Source: Streptomyces sp. ISL-10 (lineage in GTDB: Bacteria > Actinomycetota > Actinomycetes > Streptomycetales > Streptomycetaceae). Taken from it: a stretch of 64,000 bases of DNA. The number at the start of each line of letters is the position of its first letter. Position 1 is the stretch's first letter. The notes below the pieces were generated by a model. That model saw only the letters and a program-made list of their open reading frames with translations. It did not search any database and had not been told where the DNA came from. The stretch is taken from assembly GCF_018614575.1 (NCBI RefSeq), contig NZ_JAGGOJ010000048.1:34955-98954 (forward strand). The letters are read 5' to 3'. This document shows, piece by piece, positions 41,472 through 48,345 of the stretch. Made by a program: the position numbers and the translations under genes.

Positions 41472-42239
41472 ATGAATTCTGCAATCGTCCGCGGCCTGCT
41501 GGTGCGCGGCATGCTCGCCGGTGTCCTGGCGGGTCTGCTCGCCTTCGGGCTCGCGTATCTGATCGGTGAGTCCCCGGTGGACGCCGCGATCGCCTTCGAA
41601 TCGGCCCACTCACATGAAGAGGGAGGGGAGGAGCTGGTCAGCCGGGCGATGCAGTCGACCGCCGGCCTGGCCACGGCCGTCCTCGTCTACGGCACTGCGC
41701 TCGGCGGCATCACCGCGCTGGCGTTCTGCTTCGCGCTGGGCCGCATCGGCCGCTTCGGCGCCCGCGCCACGGCCGCGCTCGTCGGCCTCGGCGGATTCGT
41801 CACCGTGGCTCTCGTGCCGTTCCTGAAGTACCCGGCGAACCCGCCGGCGGTCGGCGACCCGGCCACTCTGAATCAGCGCACCGCGCTGTTCTTCCTGATG
41901 ATCGTCCTCAGCGTGCTCCTGGCAGTCGGCGCCATGCTGCTGGGCCGGGCGCTCGCACCTCGTTGGGGCTCCTGGAACGCCTCGATCGCCGCCGGAGCCG
42001 CGTTCGCGGCGGTGGTGGCGATCGCCATGGCCTTCCTGCCTGCGGCCGGCGGGCTCCCCCAGGGGTTCCCGGCCGATGTCCTGTGGGAGTTCCGCCTGGC
42101 GTCACTCGGCGTCCAGGCACTGCTGTGGGCGTCCCTGGGCCTGATCCTCGGCTTCCTCGCCGAACGGGTCCTGGAACCTCGCGCCGCGGCGGCGACCGGG
42201 ACGGGCCCGGCGCCACAGGCTTCGGCGCCGGCCCACTGA
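41472..42239 (+). CDS. cbtA: CbtA, cobalt transporter large subunit
   Basis: A 255-residue membrane protein with six helices: residues 5-30 (GLLVRGMLAGVLAGLLAFGL), 60-85, 92-110, 130-150, 160-185 and 200-230. The loop SAHSHEEGGEELVSR after the first helix holds metal-binding His and is diagnostic of CbtA. It is co-transcribed with cbtB under the B12 riboswitch. The C-terminal tail is an Ala-rich extension. Confidence 0.93.
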   Translation: MNSAIVRGLLVRGMLAGVLAGLLAFGLAYLIGESPVDAAIAFESAHSHEEGGEELVSRAMQSTAGLATAVLVYGTALGGITALAFCFALGRIGRFGARATAALVGLGGFVTVALVPFLKYPANPPAVGDPATLNQRTALFFLMIVLSVLLAVGAMLLGRALAPRWGSWNASIAAGAAFAAVVAIAMAFLPAAGGLPQGFPADVLWEFRLASLGVQALLWASLGLILGFLAERVLEPRAAAATGTGPAPQASAPAH

Positions 42240-42289
42240 CGCCTTCTCTGCGAGAGACCGTCGGGGGCGCGCCCGACGGACTCTCCTTC

Positions 42290-42446
42290 GGCCGAGGGCG
42301 GCGAGCAGGTCGTTGCACACCTGCTCGCACCGTCGGCACGCTTCGGCGCACGCCAAGCAGTGTTCGTGCGGGTCGGCGCGGCTCGCGCACTCGTCCGCAC
42401 ACGCCGTGCAGACGGTGTGGAGCCACCAGCGGCAAGATGACGGGTG
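42290..42446 (-). pseudogene. remnant of a four-helix Cys-rich copper-binding protein (DUF326-like)
   Basis: On the minus strand one frame reads HTVCTACADECASRADPHEH then CLACAEACRRCEQVCNDLLA, the repeated C-x2-C-x3-C spacing of four-helix copper storage proteins. A TGA stands just upstream at 42447-42449 and no start codon lies between, so the first half is gone; the C-terminus also runs on past its normal end. It is a truncated relic. Confidence 0.7.
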
Positions 42447-42532
42447 TCACCGGCGTGCCCCGGGCAAACAGCCATGCGTCCGTGGGCAAGACCGACGCCC
42501 GTCCAGGGCATCTGGTCAGTGCGGTGGTGATG

Positions 42533-43111
42533 TCAGCCGGGAGGCCGCAGCCCCGTCAGGGTCACCGCGACCAGGCGCCGGACGGCGTCTTCGGACGGCA
42601 AGTCGCCGGCTGCGGCGAGGGCGTGCAGGCAGTAACCCGCGAGCTCGTCCGGGGCGACATCGTCCCTGAGGCCGCCGGTCGCCGCCACCTCGTTCAAGAG
42701 CTCCCGGAACAGGGCGAGTAGCTGCTGCTGGGCGTGGTCGACATGCTCGCCGCGGTGCAGGAGCGCCGCCAGTTCTTCGGTGCCGTGGCGGCGGCGGTGA
42801 TAGCAGATGAGTGCATACTGCTCCAGTACCGCTTCGAGTCGCTCGCCGGGGTCGCCGGGTCGGCTGCGGAGTCCGGTGAGGTGCGCGAGGTGGCCGGCGA
42901 CGTGTCGCTCGTGGTGGGCGGCCAGGATCGCCGCGACATCGGGGAAGTACTTGTACAGCGTCGCCCGGCCGATACCGGTCTTCTCGGCGATCTGCGTCAT
43001 GGTCACCGACATCAGTCCGTGCTCCGTCACCAGCGCCCAGGTGTTCTCCAGGATCGCTTCACGGACGGCGTTGCGGTGCGTCTCGATGGTCTCGTTCCAC
43101 AGCTTCGGCAC
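42533..43111 (-). CDS. TetR-family transcriptional repressor
   Basis: A 192-residue TetR protein from GTG 43111. The helix-turn-helix is at residues 15-60 (VREAILENTWALVTEHGLMS, TQIAEKTGIGRATLYKYFPD). The ligand domain includes HHERHVAGHLAHLTGLRS and ends LTGLRPPG. It diverges from a two-gene membrane operon with a perfect palindrome between them, so it most likely represses both. GTG start follows a TATACT -10 closely, so the message may be nearly leaderless. Confidence 0.88.
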   Translation of the reverse strand: MPKLWNETIETHRNAVREAILENTWALVTEHGLMSVTMTQIAEKTGIGRATLYKYFPDVAAILAAHHERHVAGHLAHLTGLRSRPGDPGERLEAVLEQYALICYHRRRHGTEELAALLHRGEHVDHAQQQLLALFRELLNEVAATGGLRDDVAPDELAGYCLHALAAAGDLPSEDAVRRLVAVTLTGLRPPG

Positions 43112-43158
43112 TCCGACAGTATACGGGCTGACCGGGTAATGACACTTTGACCTGTGGT

Positions 43159-43171
43159 AGACACTGTGTCT
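43159..43171. promoter_or_regulatory. TetR operator palindrome
   Basis: AGACACTGTGTCT is a perfect odd-length palindrome (centre at 43165) in the 115-bp gap between the tetR gene and the membrane operon. TTGACC (43147-43152) and TAAACT (43174-43179) on the plus strand flank it but are 21 bases apart, too long for an ordinary promoter, so I leave the promoter itself unplaced. Confidence 0.6.
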
Positions 43172-43226
43172 CGTAAACTGGTGTCGCCCCGCAGACATCG
43201 CTGATCACGCCCACCGGAGGAATGTC

Positions 43227-43496
43227 ATGGCCGACTCGCCTCGCCACCCCGACACCGGGGTAGGGCCTGACCACGGTATGCCCCCTGGTATGCCGCGCTG
43301 GGTGAAGTGGCCCGCGATCATCATCGGCATCGTGGTCCTGCTGTTCGTCGTCCTGAAGCTGACCGGTCATGGTGGGGAGCACGGCCCTGGGCGGCACTTG
43401 TCCGCAGGTGCTGCGCTCAGCGGCGTCACGCAGGAGTACGCGCGGTTCGCGGACGGCGTCGGGAGCCATGATCCATCCCGCTGGAGCCTCCGATGA
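43227..43496 (+). CDS. single-helix membrane protein, TetR-controlled operon
   Basis: An 89-residue protein with a Pro/Gly-rich head (HPDTGVGPDHGMPPGMPRWV), one helix (PAIIIGIVVLLFVVLKLTGH) and a His/Gly-rich outside segment (GHGGEHGPGRH). GGAGG precedes ATG 43227 at good spacing. The gene overlaps the next by four bases, so they are coupled. Similar short proteins accompany DUF2269-like genes in Streptomyces. Confidence 0.75.
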   Translation: MADSPRHPDTGVGPDHGMPPGMPRWVKWPAIIIGIVVLLFVVLKLTGHGGEHGPGRHLSAGAALSGVTQEYARFADGVGSHDPSRWSLR

Positions 43497-44029
43497 TCAT
43501 GTCTCCGCGCCTTCGCAAGGTCGTCCTCACCGCGCACGTCACGACCTCGCTCGGCTGGCTCGGCGCGGTCGCCGCCTACGTAGCTCTCGATGTCGCGGCC
43601 GTGGCCGGCCAGGACGTCCGGATGGTGCGGAGCGCCTACGTGGCGATGGAGCTGATCGCCTGGTACGTCATCGTCCCGTTGGCCCTCGGGTCGGTGCTCA
43701 TCGGGCTGATCAACGCACTGGGCACCTCCTGGGGGCTGTTCCGGCACTACTGGGTGCTGGTCAAGTTCCTGCTCACCCTCCTCGCCACCGCCGTCCTGCT
43801 CGTGGAGACGCGGACCATCAGCGTCATGGCGGATGTGGCAGCCTCCGGCGGCGACCCCCGGGGACTGCCGGGCTCGCTGCCGCATTCCGTCGGCGGCCTG
43901 GTGGTCCTGGTCGTCATCACGATCCTCTCGGTGTTCAAGCCACGGGGCCTGACCAGGTACGGATGGCGCAAGCAGGAGCAACAGCGGCGCGAGGAGCGCG
44001 CGCAGCGTCCGGTTTCCGTGGAGGAGTAG
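43493..44029 (+). CDS. DUF2269-like integral membrane protein
   Basis: A 178-residue protein with four helices (VVLTAHVTTSLGWLGAVAAY, LIAWYVIVPLALGSVLIGLI, YWVLVKFLLTLLATAVLLVE, VGGLVVLVVITILSVFKPRG). HVTTSLGWLGAVAAYVAL and a conserved His near the first helix recall the DUF2269 group. The tail is strongly charged (RKQEQQRREERAQR). Start ATG 43493 lies inside the stop of the gene before it. A four-helix bundle with conserved His could bind heme, which is untested. Confidence 0.75.
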   Translation: MIMSPRLRKVVLTAHVTTSLGWLGAVAAYVALDVAAVAGQDVRMVRSAYVAMELIAWYVIVPLALGSVLIGLINALGTSWGLFRHYWVLVKFLLTLLATAVLLVETRTISVMADVAASGGDPRGLPGSLPHSVGGLVVLVVITILSVFKPRGLTRYGWRKQEQQRREERAQRPVSVEE

Positions 44030-44099
44030 GGACGGGGTCCCGGCGGGCCGCGGGAGTCGGGGCGGCCGCACGTGCGCCGACGGCGGCGATCGCCTCGCC

Positions 44100-44230
44100 A
44101 CCGCCCTGATCGGCTTCGGCCTCGACTCAGTCTTCGAGGTTCCTCCGCCGCCGCGGTCGCCTGGCAGTTCTCCGCCCGCGAGCATGCCTACGCGAGGCGC
44201 GGGAGAAGACGACCCCGCGGATCAGGCCGC
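44100..44230 (+). pseudogene. fragment of a cation-diffusion-facilitator-like transporter
   Basis: ALIGFGLDSVFEV in one frame, then after a one-base shift near 44142 SSAAAVAWQFSAREHAYA, and after another shift EAREKTTPRI. Joined, they match a conserved stretch of CDF-like membrane proteins, where GFGLDSVIEVSSAAAVAW is typical. Both ends are missing. The gene is inactive. Confidence 0.7.
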
Positions 44231-44533
44231 CTTGACGAACGGCGGCTCCACCTCGGTGCCCGGTACGGGCCGCTGTTCGTGGCCGAGACCGCGGCGGGCT
44301 TGTCCCCGCCGTGATGCGGCGTGCTCCTGCCGCAGCGTGCGAGCAGGCCGGCGCCCGGCGGCCGGCTGCTGGAACGCCCGATGCGTGGTCGTAAGTCGGC
44401 GCCAGCGGCTGCTGCCGAGGAGCCGGCGCCAGGTCGAGCGAGCGCGTGGGCTCCTGACCCATGGGTTGCCGTCCGGTATCCAGCAGGGGGCCCACCCGAC
44501 TCCGAACGGTGCCGGGGGCCCTCTTTTTGCGTG
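44231..44533. other. intergenic region without a supported gene
   Basis: About 300 bp between the transporter remnant and the DUF4396 stop. A CTCTTTTTG run at 44520-44529, preceded by GGGGGCCC, may be a terminator for plus-strand transcription. Otherwise nothing is recognisable. Confidence 0.4.
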
Positions 44534-45076
44534 TCAGTGGTAGGCGTGGGCGACTGCGTGGCCCTTGCCGCGGCCGATCATCCACTTGTTCACCGGGGTG
44601 GTGACGAAGAAGGCGACGGCGAAGCCGCCCAGCAGCGCCGACCAGAACAGGCCGTCGGAGAGATGGGCGTCCATGGCGCCGGGAGTCAGCGCGAGGATGA
44701 GGTTGTCCACGAACTCCATGATCGCGATGGACACGGTGTCGGCGGCGAGGGCGACGCGGACAGCGGCCTTCAGGCTCAGGCCCGCTTTGATCACGGCGTA
44801 CAGGGTGAACGAGTAGCCGAACAGGAACGCCAGGGCGATGGCCAGGACCATGGTGGGGACGTTGCTCCAGAGCAGCGCGGTGCCGATCACCATGCCCAGG
44901 ATCTCGCCGATCGCGCAGCCGGTCAGGCAGTGCGCCGTCGCTTTCGCCGCGGTACCCCAGGAGGCGCTGCCGACGCCGTGACCATGGTGATCGCCCTCAT
45001 GCGCTGGGTGCTCCTGCGCCTTCTCCCGAGCAGCGGAGGGATCGGCCTGATGAGCGGTGTGGTCCCTGTCGTCCAT
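44534..45076 (-). CDS. DUF4396 membrane protein
   Basis: A 180-residue protein. The first 40 residues are hydrophilic and His-rich (HPAHEGDHHGHGVGSASWGT), then four helices starting with the diagnostic TAHCLTGCAIGEILGMVIG, then AFLFGYSFTLYAVIKAGLSL, EFVDNLILALTPGAMDA and SALLGGFAVAFFVTTPVNKW. It ends GRGKGHAVAHAYH. DUF4396 proteins are usually found with copper genes; conserved Cys and His in the first helix could bind metal. ATG 45076. Confidence 0.9.
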   Translation of the reverse strand: MDDRDHTAHQADPSAAREKAQEHPAHEGDHHGHGVGSASWGTAAKATAHCLTGCAIGEILGMVIGTALLWSNVPTMVLAIALAFLFGYSFTLYAVIKAGLSLKAAVRVALAADTVSIAIMEFVDNLILALTPGAMDAHLSDGLFWSALLGGFAVAFFVTTPVNKWMIGRGKGHAVAHAYH

Positions 45077-45189
45077 GACGTCCTCCCTCTCACTCTTCCA
45101 GTGTGTGTCGGGTCCGAGGGCCCGGCACCGCAGGGAGGAGGACGTGGCGGGGGCGGCCAGTGGCTGCCCCCGCCGTGCGGCTTCTAGGC

Positions 45190-45822
45190 TCAGCTCTTGC
45201 CGAGCAGCTTGTTCATCCGCGTGATCTCGGCACTCTGCGACGCGATGATGGTGCCGGCCATGTCCTTGGCGGGCTGGTAGACGCCTTCGGACTGCTCGGT
45301 CCTGGCCATCCCGACCGCGCCCTGATGGTGCTTGACCATCATCTCCAGGAAGGCGGTGTCGAACGCCTTGCCGGAGGACTTCTCGAGCTTGTCCATCTCC
45401 TCGGGCGTCATCATGCCGGCCATGGAGTGGCCGGCGTGCTCTCCACCGTCTCCCTCCTCGGGGACTTCCTCGCCCCATGAGGTGAGCCATCCGGACAAGG
45501 TCTTGATCTCCGGGTCCTGTGCCTTCTTGATCTCTTCGGCCAGCTTCTCGACCTCGGCGGACGCGGCCCGGGTCTCCGTCAGCCCGGCCATCTCCACGGC
45601 CTGTCGGTGGTGGGGGATCATCCCCTGCGCGAAGGAGACGTCGGCGGCGTTGTGCTCACCCTGCTGGGTGGCGGCGGACGCGCTGGGCGAGGCGCTCCTG
45701 TCGTGACCGTCGTGCCCGGCCGGGCTGTCGTCTCCACCGCCGCAGGCGGCGAGCACGACAGCGGCGGTTGCCGCGGCCGCAACAGCGGCGGCACGGCGGA
45801 TCATGGAACGGTGTGCGGTCAT
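45190..45822 (-). CDS. DUF305 lipoprotein
   Basis: A 210-residue exported lipoprotein: signal ending VVLAACGGG (lipobox LAAC), an acidic His-containing linker, then the DUF305 domain with paired motifs FAQGMIPHHRQAVEMAGL and FLEMMVKHHQGAVGMARTEQ plus a Met-rich loop (HSMAGMMTPEEMDKLEKSSG). His-His and Met-rich sites suit copper binding. ATG 45822. The gene follows DUF4396 and DUF6153, as in copper-responsive loci of Streptomyces. Confidence 0.92.
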   Translation of the reverse strand: MTAHRSMIRRAAAVAAAATAAVVLAACGGGDDSPAGHDGHDRSASPSASAATQQGEHNAADVSFAQGMIPHHRQAVEMAGLTETRAASAEVEKLAEEIKKAQDPEIKTLSGWLTSWGEEVPEEGDGGEHAGHSMAGMMTPEEMDKLEKSSGKAFDTAFLEMMVKHHQGAVGMARTEQSEGVYQPAKDMAGTIIASQSAEITRMNKLLGKS

Positions 45823-45908
45823 GGTGGTGCGACTCCTGTGTGTCCTGAATGGGGCGTGGCTCTCAACGGCGGCACCGGGCAAAGGGGTTCGGGTCCGCCG
45901 GGGTACGC

Positions 45909-46346
45909 CTATATGCGCAGGAGTTGCAGTTCGCTCAGTGTCGGCGGGGCACGTTCGCCGACACTCGCGGTCAGGGCGAAGGAGGCGATGTCCGCGGTCG
46001 CGCAGGTGGCCACTCCGGCCGGGGCCAGGGCGGGAAGCGCGGGCGCCGTACTCGTGCCGCCTGCCGCGCAGGTGGCATCGGCGTGCTCGGCGTGCCCGCC
46101 CGTGCCTGAGTCACCGTGGTCGGCGTGGAGGCAGTCTTCGCAGGCCGTCATAGCGGTGTGGGACGCGGCCGGGGTCGCGGTGCCATGGTGTGAATGGGCC
46201 GCAGCCGCGGAGTGGGACGGTGCAGGGGAGGCAAAAGCAGGGCCCAAGCCGTGCATGGCAAGGACCCCAGCGAGCACGGCCAGCACAAGCAGCAGGTATG
46301 CCCGCGCCCCATGGGGCTGGGCCGCATGCCATCCCTGCCGACTCAT
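45909..46346 (-). CDS. DUF6153 family protein
   Basis: A 145-residue protein: basic start (MSRQGWHAAQPHGA), one helix (AYLLLVLAVLAGVLAMHGLG), a His-rich segment (SHSAAAAHSHHGTATPAASH), Cys pairs (ACEDCLHADHGD, DATCAAGG) and the diagnostic ending APPTLSELQLLRI. It is probably exported and metal-binding. ATG 46346. It ends 86 bases before the DUF305 start on the same strand and is likely co-transcribed. Confidence 0.85.
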   Translation of the reverse strand: MSRQGWHAAQPHGARAYLLLVLAVLAGVLAMHGLGPAFASPAPSHSAAAAHSHHGTATPAASHTAMTACEDCLHADHGDSGTGGHAEHADATCAAGGTSTAPALPALAPAGVATCATADIASFALTASVGERAPPTLSELQLLRI

Positions 46347-46446
46347 ACCCGCATCGTAATCCGGCGCCTTCCCCTGCCGCGGTCGAGCACCGTGCCCGGC
46401 AACAGCGGAACCGCTGCTGCACGACCTTGCCGGTGCCTTGCCGCCA

Positions 46447-46484
46447 GGCTGCTTTGCCGGCGCGTACACGCCGGCAAAGCAGCC
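46447..46484. terminator. perfect 16-bp hairpin
   Basis: GGCTGCTTTGCCGGCG (46447-46462) and its exact complement (46469-46484) flank a six-base loop. It lies upstream of the DUF6153 gene and about 170 bases beyond the ribA-like stop on the minus strand, so it most likely terminates the ribA-like transcript. No T tract follows. Confidence 0.7.
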
Positions 46485-46651
46485 CAGTGGTGCGGGTCAC
46501 AGGTTACGTCTCGCAATGCGGGACCCTGGGGGCGTGCGGGCGGCCGAAGGGCTTCTCCCGCTCCAACTGGCAGCCGCTTGAACCTGTCCGTGGCCCTGAG
46601 CCGCAGCGCAGCACCAACCCCATACGGATGATCAGGTGAGTCGGCCATGTT

Positions 46652-47308
46652 TCAGGACGGTTCGGGCGCGCGGTCCAGGTGTGGAAGGTAGTGACCGAGG
46701 CGTTCCCGCTTGGTCCGCAGGTAGAAGATGTTCTCTTCACGCGGTGGTGTCAGAAGCGAAACCTGTTCGGTGATCTCGATGCCGTGCTGCAGCAGCGCCG
46801 CGCTCTTACGTGGGTTGTTCGACAGCAGCCGTACGGATCGCACGCCGAGGTCGTGCAGGATGTCCGCCGCGACCCTGTAGTCGCGAGCGTCGGCCGGGAG
46901 CCCGAGCGCGAGATTCGCCTCGACGGTGTCCAGCCCCTCCGCCTGGAGCTGCATCGCCTGAAGTTTGGCCAACAGGCCGATGCCGCGCCCCTCGTGACCC
47001 TGGAGATAGACAAGAACGCCGCGTCCTTCGCTCACGATGGCTCGCAGTGCCGCGGACAACTGATCCCCGCACTCGCAGTGCTTGGATCCGAAGGTGTCCC
47101 CGGTCAGACACTCCGAATGCAGACGGGTAAGCGCTCCAGCGCCCTCAACATCGCCGTATATCAACGCTATTTGTTCTTCTCCGCGATTGCGGTCCAGGTA
47201 GCCGACAGCGAGGAAATCACCATGCTCGGTGGACAGTCGGACATTTGCCACGCGTTCGACGCATGATGAACGAGCGCCGCCTTGGTATGCGTCATCCGTA
47301 TCTATCAT
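46652..47308 (-). CDS. GTP cyclohydrolase II homologue, FAPy-forming (SCO6655) type
   Basis: A 218-residue RibA-type enzyme. The zinc site is CLTGDTFGSKHCEC (Cys67, Cys78, Cys80); the GTP loop is LQGHEGRGIGLLAKL. At residue 119 (LLAKLQAMQLQAEG) it has Met where E. coli RibA has Tyr105 in RAYALQ. As I recall, in S. coelicolor SCO6655 the same Tyr-to-Met change converts GTP cyclohydrolase II into an enzyme that stops at the formylated pyrimidine FAPy (work by Spoonamore, Bandarian and colleagues). So this is unlikely to serve riboflavin. It diverges from the creatininase gene that should act next. ATG 47308. Confidence 0.9.
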   Translation of the reverse strand: MIDTDDAYQGGARSSCVERVANVRLSTEHGDFLAVGYLDRNRGEEQIALIYGDVEGAGALTRLHSECLTGDTFGSKHCECGDQLSAALRAIVSEGRGVLVYLQGHEGRGIGLLAKLQAMQLQAEGLDTVEANLALGLPADARDYRVAADILHDLGVRSVRLLSNNPRKSAALLQHGIEITEQVSLLTPPREENIFYLRTKRERLGHYLPHLDRAPEPS

Positions 47309-47514
47309 GGCCAGATCCTATCGGGTAATCTCTGGTGCTGGGATCCGCTGCGAGGGTCAACTGGCCTGATTTTTTATCGCGTTCGACCGACAGATGCGCC
47401 ATGCTTGCGCGGCGTGCTCTCGTAGCGTGTGCCAAACGTCCGCCCGTACGCTTTCTCAATTCAGGTCGCCCGGCGGCCGCATGTCCTAGAGCGAAGAAAG
47501 GGAGGTCGGGAAAC

Positions 47515-48345
47515 ATGAGTGGCCCGTACGTGCGGCTGCCGGCATTGGGTCTGTTGCCGCTGGAAACAACGACGGAGGATGTAAGGACCGGCCGAGCTGA
47601 TGTGGCTGTCCTTCCCATCGGCAGCTTCGAGCAACATGGGCCGTTTCTCCCCCTGATGACCGACACTGTCATAGCCTGCGCCATCGCCAGGGAGGTCGCC
47701 TCCGCGTATCCGGTCCACTGTCTCCCTCCCGTGACGATCTCCTGCTCGCATGAGCACGCCGCCTGGCCGGGAACCGTCAGCATTTCTGCGACGACGCTCT
47801 CTGCCGTCGTGCGGGACATCGCCGAATCGCTCCGCCGTTCCGGTATCAACAACCTGGTTCTGATCAACGGCCACGGTGGAAACTACGTACTGCGCAACGT
47901 GGTTCAGGAGTCCGCCGGCAGTGGAATTCGCATGGCGCTTTTCCCCGGCCCGGCCGACTGGAATGCGGCGCGGGACAGGGCCGGTGTGCAGACGTCGCCC
48001 CACAGCGATATGCATGCGGGCGAAGTGGAGACGTCCATCCTGCTGCATGACCATCCAGAACTCGTCCGCCCCGGTTACCAGACCTCCGATTTTCGCGCCG
48101 ACGATCGGCAGCATTTGCTCACTCTCGGTATGCGGGCATACACGGACTCCGGCGTGGTCGGTTGCCCGTCGATGGCTTCGTCCGGGAAGGGTAAGGAATT
48201 GTTGGCCGGCCTTGTCGATTCCTTCGCCGAATACTTCTCACTCCTGGCACCGGCAGAGCCGTCGGCGGGGTCGGAGTCCCGGCCTCGGCCGTCCGTCACC
48301 GCAGACACCCGGCAGCCCGCAGAAAACCGAAGGGGGACGCGGTGA
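47515..48345 (+). CDS. creatininase-family amidohydrolase, probable FAPy deformylase (ArfB-like)
   Basis: A 276-residue creatininase-family hydrolase with the metal ligands in place: PIGSFEQHGPFLPLMTDT (Glu, His, Asp), INGHGGNYVLRN and HSDMHAGEVETS (His, Glu). In archaea the family member ArfB removes the formyl group from FAPy after GTP cyclohydrolase III; the gene beside it here makes FAPy. I infer the same step. The alternative is a mycofactocin MftE-like peptidase, but no mycofactocin genes are present. GGAGGT precedes ATG 47515. Its stop overlaps the next start (GTGA). Confidence 0.88.
   Translation: MSGPYVRLPALGLLPLETTTEDVRTGRADVAVLPIGSFEQHGPFLPLMTDTVIACAIAREVASAYPVHCLPPVTISCSHEHAAWPGTVSISATTLSAVVRDIAESLRRSGINNLVLINGHGGNYVLRNVVQESAGSGIRMALFPGPADWNAARDRAGVQTSPHSDMHAGEVETSILLHDHPELVRPGYQTSDFRADDRQHLLTLGMRAYTDSGVVGCPSMASSGKGKELLAGLVDSFAEYFSLLAPAEPSAGSESRPRPSVTADTRQPAENRRGTR

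Noticed and set aside
42102..42511. Minus-strand Arg-rich frames over the cbtA end
   Set aside because: They are shadows of cbtA and the truncated Cys-rich remnant.
43147..43179. Promoter formed by TTGACC and TAAACT around the TetR palindrome
   Set aside because: The spacing is 21 bases, too long for a standard sigma-70-type promoter, so only the operator is listed.
47515..48345. Mycofactocin MftE
   Set aside because: No mftA, mftB, mftC or mftD genes are nearby; the partner genes fit FAPy processing better.
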